DNA of 64,000 nt from Charina bottae. Its lineage: Eukaryota; Chordata; Lepidosauria; Squamata; Charinaidae. Location: positions 6,462,001 to 6,526,000 of the forward strand of contig JALMGJ010000025.1 in assembly GCA_023362775.1 (NCBI GenBank), written 5' to 3'. The notes under the pieces are model-generated. The model was not told the origin of the DNA and made no database searches. It saw nothing but the letters and a program-made list of their open reading frames with translations. Position numbers and translations under genes: made by a program. Shown one piece after another: positions 1 to 12,600 of the stretch (position 1 is its first letter; each line of letters begins with the position of its first letter).

Positions 1-65
1 TTTTCAGTGCCATTGTAACTTCAGACAGTCACTAAACAGGGCAGTTGTTAAGCAAGGACTACCTG
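1..65 (+). mobile_element. Terminal fragment of a TA-flanked MITE
   Basis: The window opens inside a copy of the same MITE seen complete at 4198-4595 and again near 40925-41256. The fragment ends in the family terminus ggactacctg followed by TA at 66-67. It lies in the FBXL4 intron upstream of the first visible exon. The outer end lies outside the window. Confidence 0.7.
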
Positions 66-431
66 TATATGACTGGAGAGTAAGCATATATAATTTTAAG
101 TACATTTGAACATAATTGAAATCGTATCAGCTTTAGTTCTTGTTCAATTCTTTAGCGTGTAGCCACCAGTATGCCATTTAGGGCTAAGTGCTGCCCATAA
201 TGCAGGAACAGTTAAGCCTCAAAGGTGAGGTTGAAAGCAAGCACCAAATAGAAGTGTATATAGCAGTGCAGAAACTGTATCCTGCATTTTTGGTCTAAAA
301 TAAAAATCAGTGAAATAATGGAAATGAAGTTGGGGAGATTAATTTAATTAGAATGAACATTTATTTACCTAGAATGAAAATACGATTTTGATAGAATAAT
401 TTACTGTTGTTGTTCTTGTTTTTCAATTCAG

Positions 432-676
432 CTCATCCAGTTGATTTTGAGTCACCTTACAGTCCCGGATCTATGTAGACTATCACAGACATGTAAGCTA
501 CTGTATCAACATTGTTGTGATCCACTACAATATATTCATCTCAGTTTGCAACCATACTGGGCAAGGATTAATGACACAGCTTTAGAATACCTACAGTCCC
601 GTTGTATCCTGGTCCAGTGGCTTAATTTATCTTGGACTGGGAACAGAGGAACCATTTCATTTTCTGCTTTTAGCAG
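432..676 (+). CDS. FBXL4: FBXL4 coding exon with the F-box (first visible)
   Basis: A pyrimidine-rich acceptor ending ttcaattcag precedes codon CTC at 432. The exon encodes [17 protein letters not shown] and on to the start of the LRR region ([11 protein letters not shown]) and ends at 676 before gtcagt with two bases of a split Arg codon (AG|G). A clear CysCys pair (QHCCDPLQ) follows the F-box core. Confidence 0.95.
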
Positions 677-3600
677 GTCAGTATTCTGAATAGGGATATC
701 TGTATTTTATATATATATATATTTATTTATCGATCGTATGGCAGCACATTATACATACTACAAATATATTATATTAAAAGTTGGAAATATAAAAAGTGGT
801 ATAGAAAATAGACTCCTCATATGAGTATATGCATTAGTCATAGAGCAATTATAACTAAAAACAAACATTAAGATTACAAATATAGTATTTTGTAGCATCA
901 GTTACCATCAGGAAATCAGCAAGGTTCCCATCGTATTATATAAAATATAAGAGAATCATACTCTCTCATCCTGTTTATCCCGATTACCCAGCAGTTAGAG
1001 AAAATAAAAGTTACTAACATGACTGTAGTCAATCCACAATAGTTCAAGGTAAGAAAATTATTTTTAGTCATGGATTTGCAATAGTAAAGATATAAAATCC
1101 AATTGCAGAGAGACAATTTGGCAGGCAAGTTTAGCAACTGGTTTTTATTTTTTTTTCATGTCCTTGATTTTGTTCTGATCATTTCTTTAATAGTGGGAGT
1201 GGAAAAGCTCAAATTTTCTTTCTGTTGCGTTTTGTATTCCTACTCAGTCTTTTCCCACCTGCCAAACATTTGGCTGGTTTTGAAACCTAAAGCTGTACGT
1301 AAACACAGTAGAAAAGAGAATGGCTGCTGGAATGGTTTTGTGAATTCCTTCTATAGGGAAAAAGTAGGAATGCAGACTAGGTTATCTGATGCTGAGCGAA
1401 AATAAGTTTTTCTGTAGGAGAACTTTTATTTGGGCCAAAAACGAAGCTAAAGTTGCTAGGGGTTAGAAAATTACAGCCTTTGCAAATCCTTTGTGCATTG
1501 AACCAATATGAGAATAGCAATCTAATACAAAACACTGACCAAGGAAAAGTTGCATTAAGAACACTGCAGTCTTTTGTGAAAACCAGCATCCCAACATTAT
1601 TGTTTTCTGGGACATGCCACTGGCTGAAAATGGCAGATTTCATTACAATCTACTTTGTACATTCAAACAATAATCTAAGAAAACAATGATCAAGAACACA
1701 CTCAAAATTCTAGTTATTTCATTTATTGTTGATAATGGAAATTCTGTAAATAGTGAAAATAGGCTATAATCAATTTGTACCTTTAGTTTTAAAATGCATT
1801 TCCCCTTTTTTAAAATTAGCAATTTATAGGCTGAATAATTGACAAATATTTTCAAACAATAATAACACACATAAATGTTGTTATAATATTTTTTTACACT
1901 GTACAGAAAGCTATAATATATCTTGTTGAAGTTTATGGACCAATGTGTAAAGTGTCCTTCAGTGAGCATCATTTAGTGTTAATATATACTTTGGAGTGGG
2001 CAGACACGTTGTTTATGTTTCTGAAAATGTAAGTATCAGTAGAATATATATTAGTAATAAGAAATAGAACGAATTAGAATAGTAATCTAAGATAGCTGAC
2101 AAGCTAACAAACTATTACCATGAGAGGACAGAATGCTTCAGGCATTTCAATATCCCGAGGCAAGGCTGAAGGTAATTTAACTTATTGATAATGTTCACCT
2201 CCGTAGGGCTATATAAGAATGTCGTCATGTTTCATTTGTGAAAATTGCTAAGCATACTAAACTTCTTTGCTTGAGCTTGACAGAGAGTTTGAGAAATATT
2301 AAATGGGACTATAAATCATGTATAATCATACAATGTTAATGCGATATAGCTGAATAATTTTATAGTGCTATATCAGTAAGCTTTAGACATTTTAATAGAC
2401 GAGGTATATTATCACATACAGATTCTTTATATAATAAATTAAATTGAGAGAATTCTTTTTTGACAACAGTAAATGTCTTTGATAGTGCCTGAAATACCAG
2501 TAGTGAGAGGCTGTTGTTTCTTCTACAATAGGGCATTAATTCTGGTAACATGAAATAATATGTATACATTAAAGCATATTCCTCCTTTAAAAATAAAAAT
2601 AAAATTATCTTTATTGTTGGTGACATTTTAAACAATGAATGAATCAATACGAATTAGTTTATTCTGATTTTTAAAATCTAACTACTTAACCATGTAATTT
2701 GACTGCTGCATGAAATGATTTTTTTTTTTGCTCTGTTATTTTCGTGGTTTGCTTGAACTGTTTCAGTTGAATATAAGCTGGTTAGGCTGCATGGATCACA
2801 GTTTCTGTTCTGAAAAATAATTTTATCTCAGCATCAACATCCTCTTGTTTCCTTGGGCTTTCCCCATCTGTATTGCACCTGACAGTGACAAGGATATCTG
2901 TGCATTCCAATTCAGGGGATGCATTGTATGGGACAAACGAAAAATCTAATATGAAGTTGAACTGTACATCTATGCAACACCAAGAACTATGATACAGGTG
3001 TCAAAACAGAGAAGGTGTGAAAGCCAGATAGTATAATGGTCCAGATGTATTGAGACCCACGTTCAAGTCTCCATTTCAAATCACCTGGGTGACTTTGAAC
3101 TAATCATTGTCTCTCAGCCCAATCTATCTCTTAGGGTTCACGTTATAAGGATAAAATTGTAGGGGGTACCGTTACGTATGTGACTTCAAGCTCTCACAGG
3201 AAACACTGAATAGGAACGCAACAAATGAATACAAATAATGCAATATATCAATTATTATGAAACCCAGCTGTCAGCTGTAATTCATAATTACATGAGAGTT
3301 TGGAGGGGGTTGTTGCTTTTGTTTTTGCAGATATAATGGGATGCTGCATTTTGAGCCTCAGTACACTCAAATGCATCACATCACTTCTGAATACCAGTTT
3401 TGTAACACTTGTAATGGATTTAAATATATCTGAAATGCTTACATGTTGGGCCCATTGCAACAGTGACAAAGAAGTCTCGGCTAGCTGGATTGTCTTGGAC
3501 CCTGGAGCTGATTATGATTACCTTCCAATTATCTGGGAGGAAGTTGTTGCTATGCTAAAAAGGTTCCTTGTTAGGCATGCATAATTTTGTTCCTGAGCTA

Positions 3601-6600
3601 CTAAGACATGGCATGGGAAATTACTGGGAATTTACCCAGTTTTTATAAGCAATTGAAAGCAAATGCATTTCTTTTCCTGCTGAATTGATTCATATATGCT
3701 TTTTACAGGTTCCTGAAAGTGTGTGGTTCGGAACTAGTGCGCCTTGAATTGTCTTGTGGCCATTTCCTCAATGAGGCTTGTTTGGAGGTTATTGCTGACA
3801 CATGTTTAAATCTGCAGGAATTAAATCTCTCCTCCTGTGATAAACTTCCACCTCAGGCTTTCAACCACATTGCCAAATTGTGCAACCTTACACGGTTAAT
3901 TCTTTATCGAACAAAAATAGAGGTACGAAAATCATTTTTCTTTCCCCTTAACCAGTGTTAATGCACTCTTTGTAAAGACTTAGTGAAAACATAGTAAACT
4001 ATTTTAAACATATAGTAAACATCAGAGGAAAAGAAATTTTGGAATGTGATGTTTGAAAGGCTCAATAATGACTAATTATGGTATAAATAGTAATTGTGTT
4101 GGATCTGCTAGTATTAAAATATTCCTAGCTGTCAACTGCATATCTATTCACATCAGTTTAAGTATTCTTAAAATACAGTCATGTGAAAAAGTAAATAAAG
4201 GTAGTCCTCGACTTACAACCACAATAGGGACGGAAAATTCATCGTTTAGTGGTGCAGTTGTTAAGTGAGGCATCATGTGACCGCACCCGATTTTACATTT
4301 TTTGTGGCAGTTGTTAAGTGAATCACTGTGGTTGTTAAGTGGATCATGCAGTTCCCTATTGATTTTGCTTGTTGGAAGCCAGCTGGGAGGGTCGCAAATG
4401 GTGATCACATGACCCCAGGACTCTGTAACCATCATAAATACATGCCAGTTGCCAAGCGCCCAAATTTTGATCACGTGACCACAGGGATGCTGTGACGGTT
4501 GTAAGTGTGAGGACTGGTCGCAAGTCACTTTTTTCAGTGCCATCATAACTTTGAATAGTCACTAAACAAATGGTTGTTAAGTTGAATACTACCTGTATAC
4601 CCCATGTAAAGTTTTTCTTTTCTTTTTTAACGTATGTGGACATACCAATATTTTATTGTCATTCAAACAATATATAAAGATAAAGGTGATGTGATTGAAC
4701 AAAAAAAAAGCCCTATGAAAAATGGACTTTGCAATCATTTATTCAACAACAACAAAATAACAGGTAAGGCATTTCCTTCTGTGGAAAAAGGAAGCACACC
4801 CTTACCTCTAATACCTGGTATTGTCCTCTTTGGCAGAAACAACCTCAAATAAGCATTTCTTATAACTTATCAGTCTCTGACATTGACTGGGAGGAATTTT
4901 TTCCCTCTCTTCCTTGCAGATTTTTTTCAGCTGTGTGATGTTTGAGGAGTTTCTTGCATGCACAGCCTGTTCTAAATCACCCCACAGCATCTTAATGAGA
5001 TTTAGATTCAGGCTTTGATTTGTCCATTCCAGAACACTCCATTTCTTTCTTTTAGGGTCATTGTCATGTTGCAAAGTCTGCTTTCAGCTGAGCTTCAATC
5101 TTCTGACAGATGGTCTCATTATCCTCAAGCACCCCTCTGGTACAATGAAGAATTCATAGTGGATTCTATGATGGTGACTGCCCAGGCCCCGATGTAGCAA
5201 AGCAGCCCCAAACCATAACATTTCCACCACCATGCTTTACAGTTGGTATCAGGTTTTTCTGATCAAATGCTGTCTTTGGTTTTTACCAAACTTGTCTTCT
5301 GGGACTGTGGCCAAATATCCCTATCTTTGCCCTGTCTGTCTAGAGCATATTTTTCCAGAAGTCCTGGTTTTTGCTTAGGTGTTCATGAGCAAGCTGTAAT
5401 CTTGCCTGATATTCTTTCTGGACAGCAAAGGTTTCCTCCTGGCACACCTCCCATGTGGATCTAATTTGTGCAGCTTCTTTCTAATGGTAGAGTCATGCAT
5501 TTTGACATCAGTAGTGGCAAGAGCTACCTATAGGTCACATGATGAAATTTTGGGGATCTTAGAGACTTCTTTCAGCATCTTGTGTTTTGCTCTCCAGCTG
5601 AACTTGCTGGCCTGGACAAGTTGACAGTTGTTTGAAATCTTTTCCACTTGTAGATGATCTTCTGGGCAGTGGAATGATTGCTGTCCAATTGTCTGGCGAT
5701 CTTTTTAAACCCATTCCCAGACTCATAGGCATCTATAACCTTTCTGAAGGCCTCAGAGATCTGATCAAAGGATCAGATTCATCACAGAATCAAACTAAAT
5801 GTCTGAGGTTTGAATTAGACATGTTTCTTCCAGATCCTTTCTAACAATGTTTTAATCATTTGCATGTGATCTGGTGCACCTGATACTAATTTTAGGTATT
5901 TGTGGTAGTGATAAATATAGGGGTATACTTAATTTTTCCACATGTGAAATTTGCATTGGTGTTTATTTAAATTACAGAATGGATTACAAAATGTAAATGG
6001 TGCATGATATTCATTGTATTACATCCCCTTCATCTATCGGTATTGTTGAAATGAAAATCAAGTGTATGTATGTTGAAAGATGTTAAAAAAATAAAAATTT
6101 CAATGGGGTATACTTACGTTTTCACATGGCTGTATATGATGGCCTGTATATGATCTACTTCATACAGTTTTATTGCATTTGTGGTTTGGTGTGCTCTCTG
6201 GTGTTATGTTGATTGCTGTGTTGAGTGTTGCCCTGAAATTCATTTAAGGAAGAATCTGTGGAATAATGCTGGCTTATAGGGTTAAGGCGCAGAGTAAACA
6301 GACAGAGTGCAGCTTTTATGGCTAAAATGTTTACTTGTAATAAAGGCAATAAATGTATATACAGTTACATTATTGCAAAAAGGAAAAACAAACTTACAAG
6401 CAGAGTTTCGTGTATGGTTTCCATTGACAGACATGAAGGGGCTCATGCCATGGCCTACACACACAGCCACGCATAGCTACGCACTTTCCAGTCTTCAGAA
6501 GTAGAACACACACACGAACTTGGCTAAAAGACCGGACAGAAGTCAAGAAGCATAGACCCATAGTTCACAGCTGAGATATACACTTGTTTCAGCTTTCTGA

Positions 6601-9600
6601 TTGGTGGAACCTTAGGATCAGAGGGTCACAAAGCTTTTTCAGATTTACAAAGCCTAAAGCGTTCAGGATTGCACATAGTATAAACCGCCATGAGGTGGCG
6701 GTGTCACACCTAACCAAGCATACTGTCTCCCCCCGGGAGTTCCCATGGGATAGTTTTTAGACTGAGACATAACATCACGTGGTGCCTTGGCTGGCCAAGG
6801 CTGGCCACCTGTGCCTTCCTTATCTATTGAAAATGTTTTAGGAAAGCTACAGAAGAATAGAAAACAATTTGCAATTCACAGGAAAACCCTGACAGAATCA
6901 GCCCTGTTTCAGAAATCCAGAGTAATTAGAGTTTCTTGACAATGTGCATACTAAAAATTTATTTATTTATTAATCAAACTTCTATCACCGCCCATCTCCC
7001 TCCACCGGAGGGACTCTGGGCGGTTTACAACAAGATAATAAAACAAGAGACATAAAATATACATACAATATAAAAATACTAAGTTATAAAACAAGATTAA
7101 AATCCAAGAATAGTAAAAAGATCTAACTCAATCCAATGTAGGAGAGGGGCTCTCTAAGGTATTAGCCATCCCCAAGAGTGTTTACTTCTTCCTTGGCCCC
7201 AAGCAAGGCGGCAGAACCAAGTTTTCAGGTTCCTCCGGAAGGTCAGGAGCGAAGGGGCTAATCTCACCTCCGGGGGCAAGTTGTTCCACAGGGCAGGAGC
7301 TACTGCAGAGAAGGCACGCCTCCTGGACCCCGCCAGATGGAACTCTCTTATAGATGGGGTCCATAGCATGCCAGTATTCTGTCAGTTATTACAGTACCAT
7401 AAGACATTTGCTATTTCCAAGACCATAAAAGCATTATTTTTGCTTATTTCTTCATCAGTTATAGAACCTGTTAGTAATATAGGTAGAAGCCACCTGTTGA
7501 ACAAAATGCTTTTAGGCTGATCTTCAACAGCTAGTTACTTACATGTACGTATGCAGTCAGCATTCTTCAAGAATGCATTTTTTTCATTGTTGCCAATGGA
7601 AAACGCTCCTTTTTTAATACAAAGAAATGTAAGAAGAAAATATACATGTAATACCATGTATAATTTTCAGTCTTAAATTACTGCCTCTGACTGCAACTTA
7701 ATTGCCACCATATTTCATTTTGCCCATTGACTCTCATTTTTGAATGTGTATGGCCAAGAATGGTCCAATTTTCAACTTTAGAAGTACCTTTTAAAAGATA
7801 TAAAGTCCTCTGTTTACACAGTCCAACTATCACATCCTTTCACAAAATGCAGTGAGTGGTTTCCAGAATCAGAACACAATATGCAATTCATCTTCTGATT
7901 GTAAATAATTGTTAAAAGCTCCTTAACTTTGGGGAGTACTTAACATAATTTATAATTTTGTTTCAATCAGCCAATTGGTTAACTCTGTTCAATTGTAATC
8001 TTGCAATTATTATACACAGAATATTTTTGTGCTAATGGTCTCACCATTTGCTAATACATGACTTTAATCTTTATTCATTTAATTTATTCATTAAATATGC
8101 ATTCATAGCATGCATCCAGAATTTATTGGCTTGAATGTATTTAAGGTGCACAATGGACAATAAAAGCATATTGCAAACTTCTTATGAACCATGTAATAAT
8201 TGTGTGCATGTGTATACTTGATCTGATGTATATCTTAATTTCTGTTTGCACTTTTGTCTTGAAGCCAAAGTTTCTCTTTTAAAAAATATCAATTATATAC
8301 TTCTAGTACTTGAATTAACTGGGATCAGCATTGAGTTGTAGTCTGGATGAAATGGGATTGCCTGTATTGAAAATAGGACCCGCCAAGTGCAGTAATGGTT
8401 TCAGGTTCTACCTAGGACTGCTAGGATAAAGATCCAATCAGTGTTGGATATATACAGTATACAGAATTTCTTTCCATCCTTGGTAGGTAAAAAGCTCAAG
8501 AAGAAACTGTCTAGCTAGTAATGCCATGTCAAGGGTGGAGAACTTTTTGATTGTTGAGAACCGCACTTATGTTTTGGGAGCCCAAGCACCACCATGGGAA
8601 GACCAATGATGTCAGTTGAGTGGAAAATGAATTTGAAGGAGGACCTTTGGAGAGTGTTTTAACTTTTAAACTACATTAACCCATGTCCTGTCATGGCTCA
8701 GAATGTGTGGTCATGTGTTTGGTGGCTCAGAATGGGTTGTCATGTGTTTCATGGCTCAACATGATGACAGATGATGTTACTGAGGAAGTTACCTATTTAT
8801 ATTTGTGTGTGCTAAATAGCTGTAGCACAGTATTGGCAATTATCGTATTAACTTCACATTGCAGCAGGTAGACTGACTCATATGTTTAAAACTGGAACAT
8901 CAGGCAAAGTTATAAAACTTAATCAGTTTTTGTCATAGTTTTCTTTCATGTAACTTTTTATTTTATTCACTAAAAATCCTGAAAAGGCATGGTAAAGCTT
9001 TTGTAAAGACTTAAATCAAATGAATATATACAACTTGTGAGATTACATTAAAAGATAATAGATTTGAATTTTTTACTGCACTATAAGCAGTGCATAAATT
9101 TTGCTTGCCTTTGTTATTCTTTTCCTGTCAGTTTTTGTAAATTAAGAATTATAACATCTAAAAAATAATTGGAAAGAAAGACAATATTTAGGAAAAGATA
9201 AATTGCTAATTTGAGTTGGGATGGTATGCATGCCTGTGTGTGTTAAAAGTTATCCATAAATTCAAAATAGCCATTTTTCAAGGTGCATCTGATATTCTGG
9301 TAGAGTCTGATCCTTCCTTCCTTCCTTCCTTCCTTCCTTCCTTCCTTCCTTCCTTCCTTCCTTCCTTCCTTCCTTCCTTCCTTCCTTCCTTTCTTTCTTT
9401 CTTTCTTTCATGATGTGGCACTTCACTCTGAACATGCTTAAAATGGCAACAACATGAATGTAAAGTGCACGTTATATTTGTTTCCGTCTGCATGTTGCTT
9501 GTGACAGGTGCTCAATGATTGTCAGTATCCTTGTCAGCAAGACCATCCTGTGACATTAAAGTCACCAACTCGATCCTGATGCTATGTGACTCTATTGGCA

Positions 9601-12600
9601 GTTCCATCAGGCTGTAGCTGATCACTGAATGTCAGAGATGCTCTGCTTTTCTAGGATGTCACCAGCCCTCTGTGTTTTTGGTTTGGCCTTGCTTGTTGTT
9701 TGAACTTACCAGACTTCTAAGAGTCCTCCTGAGGGAAAAGAGCTGATAGGTCAAGGGAATAAAGGTGTCTTCAGGGCATGCAAAACCATATCCACAGTGA
9801 CTTATTATATAAAGGGTTGTAATGATTACCTTGACTATAAGCCAATCAATGGTTAGAGCATCTGGGGACTCATTAAATGGTATTTGTGGTGTCTGTTTCC
9901 TAGGTTTTGAGCTGAATTTCAGGAAAAGTGGTGACAGCCTTTAATGTCTAATTGACCCTTCCTCTTTATGTTTGCTTTCTATATTTGCTTCTGATGTGTT
10001 CCCTAATGACAGCAAACAGCACTGCTCAGCATTCTGAACTTCTGTTCAGAACTTCAGCACCTCAGCCTGGGGAGCTGTGTGATGGTAAGTTTTTAAAGTT
10101 ATGACTTGTGACGATGCTGCCCAAATTTACTGGCTTGGTCCCAGAATTAACAATCTATTTCAACTTTTCTTCTGATACAAATACACCTGTAGCTGATTGA
10201 GGGTGTGAGTATAAGCTTGAAAGTTGCCCTTATTTACCAGATCTAAGATTATCCTGGGCCTGACCATTTTGCTTGTATTACAGGAATTATGGAAGCTAGG
10301 AAATCAACCTCCCCACCCCCCACCCCCACAAAAATCATGAACAGTTACTCTCTGTTATGAAGCCTTCCTATAAGAAATATTGGGAGTTTTGAGTTTAAGG
10401 CTCTATTTTCAATCCAGATTTTTCTAGTTCATTTGAAGGAGAAAATGTTTCCAGAATTGAGCCAAGGATGTTTGACTTTGTTCTATCCATTATGGTTATA
10501 GAAATATGTAAATGAATGCTTATTTGAGATCTACAATCACAGAATGAGTGAAAAATGTAGAAAAACAACTTTCCTTGTTTGAAATTTGGCTTACATAAAC
10601 AATAGAGTGTGGCTAGTTAAATACAAATCCATGAAGAGGTTTTCAAGTGTCAGGCTGTTCACATGCAGGAATTCTCCGTATAAATATGATAGTTTACATA
10701 TCACTTCAGTGTACTCTTTCCTCTGCATAAATACTAGCATATCTTACTACTTGATGTAGATGTGAAAATAAAACTTGTTTCTACAAATTTTACTTTTTAA
10801 TTTCTTGTGTGGTGTGTAACGCCAACCTATTGAAGTTTTCCTGGTTTTTTGCATGTTATTTGTTTTTTCCTCCCCCACTTTGGGAAAAAATCCCAAGAAT
10901 TGAATTCAATAATTTATTCTCTAATCACCCTGCATATTAGATTACTGTACTGTGATGCACTCTCAATAGGACTGGCTTCTATTATCGGACAGCTTAGAAA
11001 CTTCCATTAGTTCAAAATGAGACTACCTAGTTTCAAAGTAAGAGTAAAGTCAGTCTGGATCATACTGTGCATATACTGTGCAAATTTCACTCTTTGGCCA
11101 GTGTGCTTGTGACCTCAGTTTAAAGTGCTTTTTGATGATAATTTTGATAACTTCCAGATAATTTTCCCATTTTGGAATTGTTCTTCAAGTCCAGGGATCA
11201 CTAAAAATATGGGGATCAGGACTTGAAGCAGGACTTTTTCAGCAGACAAACTCTAGAGCAGCCATTTAAGGAAGATCCACCTGAATTGTTTTAATTTTTT
11301 TTTATTTTCCATCTCTGAGGGCACAGAGGCTTAAAAGTCCAATTGTATGTTGAATGGAATTGTATGCCAAAAATTGTTATTTTGCTGGTGAATGTTGAAC
11401 AGGAATAGTTTTTGGCTACAAGGTCTTGCAGGTCAATTAAATAGTTGATACTTATGTTTCTTCTGAACCTGTAGCCTAGACAAAGTATAGATATTATTAG
11501 ATATCTACAGTGAGAGTAGATAGTACAATTTGTTTTTTAAAAATATTTTTAATATGACAGATTGAGGACTATGACACAATAGCTAGTATGATGGGAGCGA
11601 AATGCAAAAAGCTTCGAACATTGGATTTATGGCGATGTAAAAACATTTCTGAAAATGGAATAGCAGAACTGGCTGTTGGCTGTCCACTGTTGGAGGAGCT
11701 TGATCTTGGCTGGTGCCCGACTCTTCAGAGCAGCACAGGCTGTTTTGCAAAACTTGCCCGTAAACTCACCCATTTGCAAAAGCTCTTTCTGACAGCCAAC
11801 CGGTCTGTGTGTGACTCTGACATAGAGGAACTTGCTGCAAATTGTACTAATCTTCGGCAGCTTGATATTTTGGGTAAGTAACCACAAGAACATTTAATTC
11901 TCCTGTAAGTTAATTTATGGTTATCAGTGTCAGAAGAGAAAATTACGGGTTGGATAAAGATGTGATTTTGAAATACTATGTTCAGGGATCCCCTCTTTCC
12001 TGATAACAGATTGCTACGTAAAAGCAGTTGATACCAGATACCTTCATGGCTTCAAATAATCATTGGTATTGGGATAAATCAGTTTAATTCCAAAATCTTT
12101 GATTAACAAAATTGGGAACATTTGTCTAATTACTTATTCTTTGCTGCTACTTTTTCTTTTGAAAAAAACAAAGATCTAGGGTTGTTTTTTTAATTAATTC
12201 CTGAAATCCATTCAAGTACTATTGCCAGCTTTGAGAAACTCTTGGAATTGTAATAGTGCATGACAGGATATATTTATAAAGTGGGAACCTTATGATAAAA
12301 GAGTTTCTTGAAGAGCAGAGAACAAAACTACATCTTTTAAAAATAAATTAACATGTTAATTTAAAAATTAATAAATAAATGTAAGTTGCCAATTGTGCTG
12401 CGGTTGTACAGTTTTACATACTTAAAACTAGTTCTGTATGTCCCTTGCAAGGGAGATGGGCGGGGAAAAAATTGAAATAATAAATAAATAAAATAAATAA
12501 ATAAATAAATGTTAATGTAGTTTGCCACTAACCTGGATGTTTTTGGATTTTCCAGTGTAGCTTACAGCCCTGGTGTTCCCTGATAGTGTTTCCATCCAAG

